DNA of 10,323 bases, taken from positions 1-10,323 of the forward strand of contig JAEORN010000038.1 in assembly GCA_016840825.1 (NCBI GenBank), read 5' to 3'. Of this stretch, positions 1 to 6,886 are shown piece by piece. Positions within the stretch are counted from its first letter, which is position 1. Every line of letters begins with the position of its first letter. Source of the stretch: Candidatus Thorarchaeota archaeon (lineage in GTDB: Archaea; Asgardarchaeota; Thorarchaeia; Thorarchaeales; Thorarchaeaceae). The notes beneath the pieces were generated by a model. That model had not been told where the DNA came from, searched no databases, and saw only the letters and a list, made by a program, of their open reading frames with translations. A program made the translations under genes and the position numbers.

Positions 1-632
1 CCAACGCCACAGAACATGTCCACAACATACTCGTGCTCCTTAACAAGTTGAGCGATTCTGTTGTGTTCTTCAAGCAATCTTGGACTGAAGTAAGCCTTGG
101 AGAGGTCTACTGCAAGACGACAGCCATATTCGATATGGATTGTGTCAGTCTTGTCTTCACCAGCCAAGCATTGATATTCTCTGACTCTGGTGGTTCCTGA
201 GATTGCACCTTTCTTGGCGAGAATTGTAGAGAAGTTTTTGTGAACCTCATGGAAGACTCTTCCAATTGTTTCTCTGTGATCTGATAGTTCCTCGGGTATC
301 TCCAAGACTGCAATATCACCAATCAAGTCGTATGCTCGTGGAACAAGTTTGATTTCCTCTGGACTGAGATAACTCTCAAGAGTTTCTGTAAGATTCTTAG
401 GACCATGAGGAACAGGCTCAAACTCCATCTCTCCTGTTTCAAAATTAATTGATTTCATGATTGTGTCAATCAATTCACTCTGTGCATCTTGAACGAGAGG
501 CATGAAGAGCATTCCATCTTCTGATTGAATCTTGTAGTCTGTGTCGAGAAGGTTATGCTCAAGCAATGCCTTCCTAGTTCGCTCTCCATTATTTATTGCA
601 ACCTTCAGGAAGAGTTTCTTTGATGACATCAT
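1..632 (-). CDS. trm5: tRNA (guanine37-N1)-methyltransferase Trm5, partial (C-terminus beyond window)
   Basis: Trm5 transfers a methyl group from S-adenosylmethionine to N1 of G37, next to the tRNA anticodon, which prevents frameshifting. I translated 210 codons by hand. The signature begins with CLAGEDKTDTIHIEYG (155-170), the substrate-side block of the Trm5/class-I family. It continues with YFSPRLLEEHNRIA (181-194) and then DMFCGVG (205-211), which is SAM-binding motif I. The rest of the Rossmann domain lies off the left edge. The N-terminal domain, residues 1 to about 90, is as long as expected for an archaeal Trm5. Two ATG codons stand in tandem at 632 and 629. No GGAGG-like site precedes them, but a TATA-like box is centred about 28 nt upstream, so a leaderless mRNA is likely. 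The gene lies 43 bp after the stop of the nucleotidyltransferase-like gene on the same strand. The family call is firm. Confidence 0.93.
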   Translation of the reverse strand, partial: MMSSKKLFLKVAINNGERTRKALLEHNLLDTDYKIQSEDGMLFMPLVQDAQSELIDTIMKSINFETGEMEFEPVPHGPKNLTETLESYLSPEEIKLVPRAYDLIGDIAVLEIPEELSDHRETIGRVFHEVHKNFSTILAKKGAISGTTRVREYQCLAGEDKTDTIHIEYGCRLAVDLSKAYFSPRLLEEHNRIAQLVKEHEYVVDMFCGV

Positions 633-655
633 CTTGGGGAACAACTTGCATACCT

Positions 656-664
656 AATATATTT
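656..664 (-). promoter_or_regulatory. TATA-like box for trm5
   Basis: On the minus strand this reads AAATATATT in the 43-bp gap before trm5. Its centre is about 28 nt from the ATG at 632, the archaeal TATA-to-start distance. Transcription would therefore begin at or next to the start codon. The upstream gene on the same strand need not supply the transcript. Confidence 0.55.
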
Positions 665-675
665 GTGATAATGCT

Positions 676-1785
676 CTACGGAGCCAATCTGATGAACTCC
701 TTGCCTGCGCCTGATTTGGTTCCTACCATTATCTGATAGAAGGAGTCATCACCATTTGTTGGAACGACCTTTTGGAGAGTCCCAGTGACCTCCACATGAT
801 CACCAGTTCTCAGAAGACCTCCAAAAGCTCCATCATATACCATGATTCGACTCACGGAATCACCATCAATTGCATCAAGAGACGGAGATTGGCATTCATA
901 GATTGCTGGATGAAAAATACCAAACTCAGCATTTTCTATATCCATTTTGATTGTGATTGGTTTAGTGGATATCGCGGAGTATGACTCGCGACCATGTTGA
1001 ATTGGAGCTTCACCTGGAAGGAGGATAGGTGATATTCCAATGCAGACATCACCCAGACATAGTGCTTTTCGACGAGTGAATAAATTCTCCAAATCCTCAG
1101 ACTTCATGGTGGGAACCCTAGCCTGGACCCTAGAAATGGCGTGTTTCCAATCAGGAAGCTCACGTAGACGAGCATTCTCTCTGCCTTCAATGAGTGACCC
1201 GTAGTTATTGTAGAGCAGCCAAGAGGCTTCGAATCCGTAAATGTTCATGTTGATGTCGGATCTTTCTAGATTATGTCCTTTCCACAGTATACTTCCCGCA
1301 ACTCCTATGTGGTTATATTGGACACCTAGAGCATCGTGAAGTGTATCTGCTCCACGCTTCGCAAGTTCTTCAAGAGGGTCCTTAGGACCGGTTTCAATTA
1401 TCTCCTTCAATCTAATCTCTGGACTGAAGTATTTTGCAACATTTTCCGTAGGAGGTTCTAATAGGTCAGTGCCGAAATGGTGGTCCTCTACTATATAGTT
1501 GAGAGGGAGCAAACTCATCCCATCAATGGTGGAGCTCACGCTTCCCCAGAATATTCGTTTGTACTTGATATCACCAGATTGCCATTCTCCAGATGAGTCG
1601 GGAACATACTTGAGAAAAGAGAGTATTCGGCTTGCTGGCTGAATGTATCCTAGAACAACAAAGACTCGACCTTCTACATCATGGTAAATGTCACGATCCC
1701 TCACATTGGTAGGTAGGTCGATACACGCAGGGTCAGCCAACTCATCAACCCCAGACTTATCAGCTAGATAGATTAGACGGTCCAC
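676..1785 (-). CDS. Archaeal nucleotidyltransferase-like protein (COG1665 type)
   Basis: A 369-aa protein. From memory it resembles an archaeal family annotated as predicted nucleotidyltransferases (COG1665); its substrate is not known to me. An N-terminal block has RDRDIYHDVEGRVFVVLGY (29-47) and ILSFLKYVP (54-62). A central block GVAGSILWKGHNLERSDINM (161-180) resembles the polymerase-beta-fold nucleotidyltransferase signature: a Gly/Ser loop, then Asp-x-Asp on a strand. Here the second acidic position is Asn (D177-I-N179). The C-terminal segment, about 270-369, with HPAIYECQ and GDHVEVTGTLQKV, looks like a small beta-rich domain. The start is uncertain. I use GTG at 1785; the in-frame stretch stays open upstream, and no clear ribosome binding site decides. 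It is divergent from the glycosyltransferase, with starts about 34 bp apart. Function remains unassigned. Confidence 0.75.
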   Translation of the reverse strand: MDRLIYLADKSGVDELADPACIDLPTNVRDRDIYHDVEGRVFVVLGYIQPASRILSFLKYVPDSSGEWQSGDIKYKRIFWGSVSSTIDGMSLLPLNYIVEDHHFGTDLLEPPTENVAKYFSPEIRLKEIIETGPKDPLEELAKRGADTLHDALGVQYNHIGVAGSILWKGHNLERSDINMNIYGFEASWLLYNNYGSLIEGRENARLRELPDWKHAISRVQARVPTMKSEDLENLFTRRKALCLGDVCIGISPILLPGEAPIQHGRESYSAISTKPITIKMDIENAEFGIFHPAIYECQSPSLDAIDGDSVSRIMVYDGAFGGLLRTGDHVEVTGTLQKVVPTNGDDSFYQIMVGTKSGAGKEFIRLAP

Positions 1786-1807
1786 ATAAAGACTGTATGA
1801 CCATTTC

Positions 1808-1811
1808 GGAG
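1808..1811 (+). promoter_or_regulatory. Ribosome binding site GGAG fixing the glycosyltransferase start
   Basis: GGAG lies 8 nt before the ATG at 1820. The in-frame GTG at 1814 is only 2 nt away from it, too close for use, so ATG 1820 is preferred. Confidence 0.55.
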
Positions 1812-1819
1812 TAGTGCCG

Positions 1820-3034
1820 ATGAAGATTCTCCATCTATGTGATAGCCTTAATCCTGCCGGTCTCGGGGGTTATGAATCTATTATCCATTATCTATCAAAA
1901 GCAATGATCTCAGAAGGAAACGAATCGTTCGTTGCAACACAGTCACCCTACCGGGACTCTCCAGAGTCAGTCCAAAAAGAACACTACACCATATTCCATT
2001 TGACAGGTAATCTGCTTGAAGCTAGAAAGTGGGAATTCTATGCGCTGCCTGAGGAAAAAAGAATGGAAGCTGCGGAAGACTTGTTCAAGTCTGATGATGT
2101 CGCTGAGAATGTGGAAATTCTCACAGACCAACTTGACATGCTCTTACATAAACTTCAACCAGACATAATTCATGCCCACAGCACCTACGTTATCTTCAAC
2201 CGCGTGATTACACATCTTCGCTTGATATCCAAATTACAGATTCCTGTAATTGTGACCGTTCATGGTTTACCCAAGCCGCTCATCCTTCCAGATGGGAAAG
2301 AAACAACCGATTACAATGAGTTCGTTTCATTCTTCGGATTTGACCTAGTACTTGCAGTCAGTGAAAATGTTGCTGAAGCTATCAAAAAGCATCTCGATTC
2401 AGACGTTCATGAAAAGGTTCGCACGCTCTACAGTGGAATTGATCTATCGGTATTCAGACCAATGCCAGACTTGGAAAAACAATGGGATATAGCTTTCATG
2501 GGTCGTCTAGAAGCCATGAAGAGTGTAGATTTGTTTCCAGAGATGTTATCCATTCTCAAACCCAAGTTTCCTGATCTTAGAATGATGTTGACTGGAGAGG
2601 GATCGCTCAAGGATTGGCTATTCAAAGAGTTTGACGAGTGGGGAGTGACATCTTTGATAGATTACCAAGGAGTTGTTGAAACTGAGTATGTTCCTGTTCT
2701 TATCAATAAGAGTAGAATCTTCCTCTATCCTTCGAGGCGAGAGCCATTTGGACTCTCCATAGTAGAAGCAATGGCCTGTGGTGTACCTGTCATAACCACG
2801 GATGTTTTTGGTCCAAGAGAAATAGTCAGGCATAATTATGATGGTATTGCTGTACCACCAGATGATGTTGAAGCACTTGCTAAGGCGGTTGAAACGCTCC
2901 TCACAGATAATGAACTCACGAAACGGATTAGGAAGAATGCCCTCGAGTCTGTTCAGGATAGATATGATATCAGACAACACGCAAAACAGCTAATCTCGAT
3001 ATATAATGAGATGATTGCAAAGAGGAAAAAGTGA
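1820..3034 (+). CDS. GT4-family glycosyltransferase (GT-B fold)
   Basis: A 404-aa retaining glycosyltransferase of the GT4 type, expected to move a sugar from a nucleotide-sugar donor to a lipid, protein or glycan acceptor at the cytoplasmic side of the membrane. The N-terminal Rossmann domain starts MKILHLCDS and has the Gly-rich acceptor loop GLGGYE (14-19) and DIIHAHS (115-121). The C-terminal donor domain has MGRLEAMKS (227-235; Arg229 and Lys234 fit the phosphate-binding pair), TGEGSLKDWL (258-267), and the E-x7-E motif EPFGLSIVE (308-316). ACGVPVITTDVFGPREIV (319-336) follows. Length is normal for GT4. There is no signal peptide or membrane helix. It stands alone, with no other glycan genes near, so neither acceptor nor sugar can be named. 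Family call firm, substrate unknown. Confidence 0.93.
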   Translation: MKILHLCDSLNPAGLGGYESIIHYLSKAMISEGNESFVATQSPYRDSPESVQKEHYTIFHLTGNLLEARKWEFYALPEEKRMEAAEDLFKSDDVAENVEILTDQLDMLLHKLQPDIIHAHSTYVIFNRVITHLRLISKLQIPVIVTVHGLPKPLILPDGKETTDYNEFVSFFGFDLVLAVSENVAEAIKKHLDSDVHEKVRTLYSGIDLSVFRPMPDLEKQWDIAFMGRLEAMKSVDLFPEMLSILKPKFPDLRMMLTGEGSLKDWLFKEFDEWGVTSLIDYQGVVETEYVPVLINKSRIFLYPSRREPFGLSIVEAMACGVPVITTDVFGPREIVRHNYDGIAVPPDDVEALAKAVETLLTDNELTKRIRKNALESVQDRYDIRQHAKQLISIYNEMIAKRKK

Positions 3035-3094
3035 GTGTGTGGAACTCAGAAGAGTCCCATTATTGAATCTACCAAGACCACGGGATTTTAACAC

Positions 3095-3397
3095 TTACAA
3101 TATTCCAAAAGTATGCAAATAGGGGGTTAGTAAGATGACGGTTGGCAATCCGATTGTTAGTATTGGTAAGAGTTGGAGTCCAATTGCACCAAGATATGCT
3201 TTCTTTACTACAAATAATCCAATCATCGCTGTAATTAGAGCAGTGAAGCCCAAACCTATCACGGATAGAATCGTTAGCTTCGAATGATTTTGCAAACACA
3301 TTCTATTCCAACAGCCCACGTCGCTCTCAACCCATCTTCTTCGACAAATTAAGAGTGTTCGATAAAGTCGTAGTGCTTTGATAATGTTTAAGAGCAT
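3095..3397 (-). CDS. Small two-helix membrane protein, hypothetical
   Basis: A 100-aa reading frame starting with ATG at 3397. Residues 1-40 are basic and polar, with RRRW (20-23) and three Cys (18, 29, 34). Two hydrophobic segments follow, about 42-65 and 66-92, split by VKK (64-66), which suggests a helical hairpin with the charged N-terminus in the cytoplasm. I recognise no family. It runs convergent to the glycosyltransferase (60 bp between stops) and divergent from the deacylase, a layout that leaves room for a shared promoter region. On its own strand an A-rich run (3425-3431) lies about 30 nt before the ATG and could be a TATA element; no ribosome binding site is seen. The overlapping frame at 3069-3299 looks less protein-like. 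It could still be a chance frame. Confidence 0.5.
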   Translation of the reverse strand: MLLNIIKALRLYRTLLICRRRWVESDVGCWNRMCLQNHSKLTILSVIGLGFTALITAMIGLFVVKKAYLGAIGLQLLPILTIGLPTVILLTPYLHTFGIL

Positions 3398-3474
3398 CGC
3401 GATAGAGCGCTACAATAGAAGCGATTTTTTTGCAATCTGGACTTCATCAAGATTTCTAGCCGTAAAGGCAAGTT

Positions 3475-3499
3475 ATTGCAGAAATATTGATGCTGCAAT
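3475..3499. promoter_or_regulatory. Inverted repeat around a TATA-like core, deacylase promoter region
   Basis: Arms ATTGCAG (3475-3481) and CTGCAAT (3493-3499) are perfect reverse complements separated by 11 nt. The spacer holds AAATATTG (3482-3489), a plausible TATA box that would start transcription near 3512 and give a leader of about 35 nt with the ribosome binding site. The half-site TGCAATC occurs again at 3431-3437, beside the candidate promoter of the divergent small membrane gene. A repressor covering the TATA element is the natural reading; this is inference. Confidence 0.45.
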
Positions 3500-3533
3500 C
3501 AGATATCGCTAAGGCGAATCTTGTCCATTCATT

Positions 3534-3539
3534 GGAGAG
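3534..3539 (+). promoter_or_regulatory. Ribosome binding site GGAGAG fixing the deacylase start
   Basis: GGAGAG lies 7 nt before the ATG at 3547. No comparable site precedes the earlier in-frame starts at 3487 (TTG) and 3490 (ATG). The protein from 3547 begins MTEELNLLIRNGTVVDG, the usual N-terminus of this amidohydrolase family. Confidence 0.7.
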
Positions 3540-3546
3540 ATGGCAG

Positions 3547-5196
3547 ATGACAGAAGAGCTTAATCTACTCATTCGGAATGGTACAGTAGTAGACGGTTCA
3601 GGGAGTAGACCCTTCAAAGCTGATATAGGTGTGAGTGATGGCCAGATCTCTGATATCGGACCAAGCATCTCAGCTGACACGAAGGTTGTCCTTGATGCAA
3701 AAGGGCTGATTGTAAGTCCAGGGTTCATTGATATTCACAGCCATTCGGATATGAGCGTACCATTTGATAATAGACTTGAGTCAATGATACGACAGGGAGT
3801 CACTACGTCGGTTATTGGCAACTGTGGATCTTCTCTCGCTCCAATCAATGATGATACGCTTGATATTATCCAAAAGGATTTTGATGTCTTCTCACCTCCT
3901 GGCCACAAACTGAATATTACTTGGCATAGTTTTCGAGAATATCTTGAGACCTTGGAGAAGACCAGAATACCATTCAATATGGTCCCGCTTGTCGGTTTTG
4001 GAACCGTTAGAATCGCAACTGGTCCAGCATTTGAGAATCGAGAACCTACAAAGAGGGAACTTGCTAATATGAAAGCAAGTGTCGCTGAGGCGATGGAGGC
4101 TGGAGCCTTTGGGCTAAGCACTGGACTTTTTTACGCTCCGCAAATATTCGCAACAAGTAACGAAATCATCGAGCTAGCAAAGACTGTAGCGGAATACAAC
4201 GGAATATACTCCTCTCACATCAGAGCGGAAGGAGCGACCGTAGTTCAAGCTGTCGAGGAACTAATTCGTATTGTGGAAAAGTCAGGTTGTGGAAGAGGAC
4301 AGATTTCACATCACAAGATAGCTGGAAGACCCTATTGGGGAACAAGTAAACATACACTCAGACTTATTGAAGATGCAAACAAACGTGGTGTTCGTATTAC
4401 ATGTGATCAGTACCCGTATAACCGTGGAATGACTTCGCTAATATCAGTCTTGCCTCCATGGGTTCATGAGGGAGGAATGGAGAATATACTTGATCATCTA
4501 AAATCTCCTACTTCACAAGTGCAAATCAAGAGAGATGTCGCAGGTGGGATTGAGGGGTGGGAGAATATAATCAGGGATGTTGGATGGGATGGTATTTACA
4601 TCGCATCAGTAAAGACCGATAAGTGGAGATCAGTTCAAGGGAAGAGCCTACTACAGATAACAGAAGAATACGGATACTCAGACAGCTTCTTGTTGCTCTT
4701 CCAACTTCTGCTTGATGAAGAAGGTGAAGTTTCCATGACTATCGAGAGCATGGGTGAGGAAGATATTCGGCGTATCATGAAAAACAAACACACCATGATA
4801 GCAACGGATGGGTGGGGGCTCTCTCCAACTGGTGTGTTTAGTTACATTAAACCGCATCCTCGATCTTATGGAACATATCCAAGAATCCTAAGAAAATATG
4901 TTAGAGAGGAGAAGCTACTGACCTTAGAGGAGGCTATTTGGAAAATGACTGGATTTCCAGCAGGAACACTTAGACTGGCGGAAAGAGGTTTGATTCGAGA
5001 GGGATTCCGTGCAGATATTACCGTTTTCAATCCAAAGACAATCCATGACAAAGCCACTTTTATCAATCCTCATCAGTTCCCAGAAGGAATATCCTATGTA
5101 ATTGTCAATGGAAAGATTGTCGTGGATGATACCACACAGCTTGATGTATTTCCTGGGATGGTTCTCAGAAATGAAACAGGAACTATCTCAACTTAG
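3547..5196 (+). CDS. N-acyl-D-amino-acid deacylase (D-aminoacylase, amidohydrolase superfamily)
   Basis: A 549-aa zinc enzyme predicted to hydrolyse N-acyl-D-amino acids to a fatty acid or acetate plus a free D-amino acid, probably in the cytoplasm (no signal peptide). The known D-aminoacylase metal and substrate residues can be matched in order: H64-S-H66 in DIHSHSD, C93 in GNCGSS, H224 in SSHIRAEG, H255 and K257 in SHHK, D421 in IATDGWG, and R439 in PHPRSYGTYPR. A small beta-sandwich domain is built from both ends; the C-terminal half ends with GFRADITVFNP (486-496) and VIVNGKIVV (518-526). Length fits COG3653 proteins. It overlaps by 14 bp, tail to tail, the PLP enzyme, which could act on the released D-amino acid. 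Relatives with D-Glu, D-Asp or dipeptide specificity exist, so the acyl and amino-acid preference is open. All catalytic residues are present. Confidence 0.92.
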   Translation: MTEELNLLIRNGTVVDGSGSRPFKADIGVSDGQISDIGPSISADTKVVLDAKGLIVSPGFIDIHSHSDMSVPFDNRLESMIRQGVTTSVIGNCGSSLAPINDDTLDIIQKDFDVFSPPGHKLNITWHSFREYLETLEKTRIPFNMVPLVGFGTVRIATGPAFENREPTKRELANMKASVAEAMEAGAFGLSTGLFYAPQIFATSNEIIELAKTVAEYNGIYSSHIRAEGATVVQAVEELIRIVEKSGCGRGQISHHKIAGRPYWGTSKHTLRLIEDANKRGVRITCDQYPYNRGMTSLISVLPPWVHEGGMENILDHLKSPTSQVQIKRDVAGGIEGWENIIRDVGWDGIYIASVKTDKWRSVQGKSLLQITEEYGYSDSFLLLFQLLLDEEGEVSMTIESMGEEDIRRIMKNKHTMIATDGWGLSPTGVFSYIKPHPRSYGTYPRILRKYVREEKLLTLEEAIWKMTGFPAGTLRLAERGLIREGFRADITVFNPKTIHDKATFINPHQFPEGISYVIVNGKIVVDDTTQLDVFPGMVLRNETGTIST

Positions 5197-6604
5197 ATGA
5201 AACGGTAGGAAATTCAGAGTCCTTATTGGCATTTTCAACTTCTATCAAAGCATCTGCGAATATATCCAGTCCTGCTTCTGCTAGTTCGCGTGTCAGGACG
5301 AGTGGAGGCATGAACCGAACTACATTGGAAAAGTGTCCTCCTATCTCGACAATCAGTCCTCTTTGGTAACAGGCCGTCCGAACCGCCTTAGCAAATTCAG
5401 TCCAAGGCGTCTTGCTCTTCTTATCCTTCACAAATTCAATCCCTAGCATCAGTCCCTTTCCACGAGTATCTCCAATAAACCTGCTTTCCTCTTCTAGTTC
5501 CTCGAGTCGTGGAAGGAAAACTTCCTCGCTTAACCTAGCAGCATGTGTCCATAGCTTGTGTTTCTTAATGAATCTCAATGTCGCAACACCTGCCGCTAGT
5601 GCTACAACATTACCCCTGAATGTTCCCACATGCGCACCTTTTTCCCAAGTGTCGAGCTTCTCATCGAAAACCAAAACGGATAATGGAAGACCTCCTCCAA
5701 TTCCCTTTGATATAGTCATGATGTCAGGGGTTATACCTGAGTGTTGACAAGCCCACATCTTACCAGTTCTAGACATACCTGCTTGAATTTCATCCACTAT
5801 GAGGGGAATACAATACTCTTCTGAGATTCTCTTGACTTCTTTGAGAAACTCATCAGGTGCTGGAAGTGATCCTCCCTCCCCTTGAACAGCTTCTATGATA
5901 ATAGCTGCAGGGTCAACAACTCCAGACTTAGGATCCTCTAAGACATGTTCGAGGTACCTAGCACATTCGAGACCACAGTCCGAATACTCTCTTCCAAAAG
6001 GACACCGGTAACAATATGCGTAAGGTACAAAGTGTACCTCTGGGATCATTGGCATTAGACTCTGCTTTAATGACTTATTTGCAGTCAAGGTTATTGCACC
6101 AGAAGTCATCCCATGGTATGCCCCTTCAAAGGAAATCATTCCAACCCGGCCTGTGTTGAACTTCGCTAACTTCATCGCAGATTCAACAGCATCCGAACCT
6201 GTTGGAGCAACAAAGAGAAGCTTAGCGATGCTCTTCAATTTCTGTGGGAGGACTGAAAGCAGTTCATCTACAATCTCCATCCTGATAGGTGTTGGAAAAT
6301 CGAGAGTATGAGTTAGCTTCCCCATCTGCTCCTTCGCAGCCTCGACTACTTCAGGATTGCAATGTCCTACATTTAAGACTCCAGCTCCTGCAAAGAAATC
6401 AATGTAGATGTTTCCATCAACATCTTTTAGTGTGGCACCTTTTCCCTCAGCAAAAGCTACTGGAATTGCCTTCGGATACGAAACTGCTGCACTTTCAACA
6501 AAATCTTGTTTTTGTAGCATATCTCTGGACCGAGGACCAGGAGGTTTTTCAATAATCATTGCTGAATTGGAGAGATGCAGGTCTCTAAGTTTCTCATCTA
6601 ACAT
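5183..6604 (-). CDS. Class-III PLP-dependent aminotransferase or amino-acid racemase
   Basis: A 473-aa fold-type-I PLP enzyme of the GABA-transaminase group. Visible landmarks are FFAGAGVLNVGHCNPEVVEA (70-89), the phosphate-binding GSDAVE (136-141), the GAYHGMT block (161-167), QGEGG (241-245), VDEIQAGMSRTGK (270-282, Asp271 pairing with the pyridine nitrogen) and ISKGIGGGLP (298-307, Lys300 forming the PLP aldimine). GTFRGN (327-332) and VVRFMPP (428-434) follow. A four-Cys insert, C198-x2-C201 and C210-x3-C214, lies between domains and recalls diaminobutyrate (EctB-like) and archaeal aminotransferases. Several Thermococcales homologues called GABA transaminases are broad amino-acid racemases, so with a D-aminoacylase next door a racemase or D-amino-acid role is plausible but unproven. 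The ATG at 6604 is preceded by GGAGG. Enzyme class firm, substrate open. Confidence 0.9.
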   Translation of the reverse strand: MLDEKLRDLHLSNSAMIIEKPPGPRSRDMLQKQDFVESAAVSYPKAIPVAFAEGKGATLKDVDGNIYIDFFAGAGVLNVGHCNPEVVEAAKEQMGKLTHTLDFPTPIRMEIVDELLSVLPQKLKSIAKLLFVAPTGSDAVESAMKLAKFNTGRVGMISFEGAYHGMTSGAITLTANKSLKQSLMPMIPEVHFVPYAYCYRCPFGREYSDCGLECARYLEHVLEDPKSGVVDPAAIIIEAVQGEGGSLPAPDEFLKEVKRISEEYCIPLIVDEIQAGMSRTGKMWACQHSGITPDIMTISKGIGGGLPLSVLVFDEKLDTWEKGAHVGTFRGNVVALAAGVATLRFIKKHKLWTHAARLSEEVFLPRLEELEEESRFIGDTRGKGLMLGIEFVKDKKSKTPWTEFAKAVRTACYQRGLIVEIGGHFSNVVRFMPPLVLTRELAEAGLDIFADALIEVENANKDSEFPTVSSKLR

Positions 6605-6614
6605 TGTAATTAAA

Positions 6615-6619
6615 CCTCC
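6615..6619 (-). promoter_or_regulatory. Strong ribosome binding site GGAGG for the PLP enzyme
   Basis: On the minus strand GGAGG stands 10 nt before the ATG at 6604. It is the best Shine-Dalgarno match in the window and fixes the start. Confidence 0.75.
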
Positions 6620-6640
6620 ATAACAAACAGAATTTTATTT

Positions 6641-6680
6641 CGGGTATTTGGAAAAATATTCGCGATTTCCAAGTGTCCCG
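6641..6680. promoter_or_regulatory. Nested inverted repeat over the PLP-enzyme promoter region
   Basis: Inner arms TTGGAAA (6648-6654) and TTTCCAA (6666-6672) are perfect reverse complements with an 11-nt spacer. Outer arms CGGG (6641-6644) and CCCG (6677-6680) pair as well. The inner left arm and spacer contain an A/T run that reads AATATTTTT on the minus strand. It is a TATA-like element that would place the transcript start near 6630, upstream of the ribosome binding site. An operator overlapping the promoter is the simplest reading. Its geometry matches the repeat before the deacylase. Confidence 0.45.
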
Positions 6681-6728
6681 ACTATTTCGTTATTATTAAC
6701 AACACATTTGCCTATAACCATTATCTAA

Positions 6729-6806
6729 GATACCATCCCCAAAAGGCTTGTTGGATCTATAGGTGTCATCTCAGTCCTCATAATATTCATTATTCGGAAA
6801 AGGTAG
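6729..6806 (+). pseudogene. Possible remnant of a C-terminal membrane anchor
   Basis: A 25-codon stretch, open between TAA at 6726 and TAG at 6804, has no start codon. It encodes a Pro-Lys-Arg lead, then LVGSIGVISVLIIFII, then the charged tail RKR and a stop. A hydrophobic helix with a short basic tail at the very C-terminus is the usual end of archaeal cell-surface proteins. No matching ectodomain is seen upstream, so it may be the last scrap of a deleted gene, or chance. The rest of the 282-bp spacer shows no gene I can support. Confidence 0.3.
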
Positions 6807-6886
6807 ATTCAGATTCGCTAATAACTTGACAAAGATGACAGATCAGGGGGATTTTGACACACAAAGCACTGATGGAGCAATATTTC

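Noticed and set aside
107..322. 71-aa minus-strand frame
   Set aside because: Lies in another frame of trm5, whose Trm5 motifs are clear; its own translation has no recognisable features.
1814..1819. Two-residue upstream GTG start for the glycosyltransferase
   Set aside because: Only 2 nt from the GGAG site; ATG 1820 has an 8-nt spacing and the usual family N-terminus.
3069..3299. 76-aa minus-strand frame overlapping the small membrane protein
   Set aside because: Tryptophan/asparagine-rich, no hydrophobic segments or start signal; the 100-aa frame has clear membrane helices.
3425..3431. T-run as a terminator on the plus strand
   Set aside because: No plus-strand gene ends nearby (the glycosyltransferase stop is about 390 bp upstream); it fits better as the A-rich promoter element of the divergent small membrane gene.
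3487..3546. 20-residue N-terminal extension of the deacylase
   Set aside because: No ribosome binding site before it, it overlaps the promoter inverted repeat, and the family-like N-terminus starts at 3547 after GGAGAG.
5412..5747. 111-aa plus-strand frame opposite the PLP enzyme
   Set aside because: Serine-rich antisense of a strongly conserved enzyme; no independent support.
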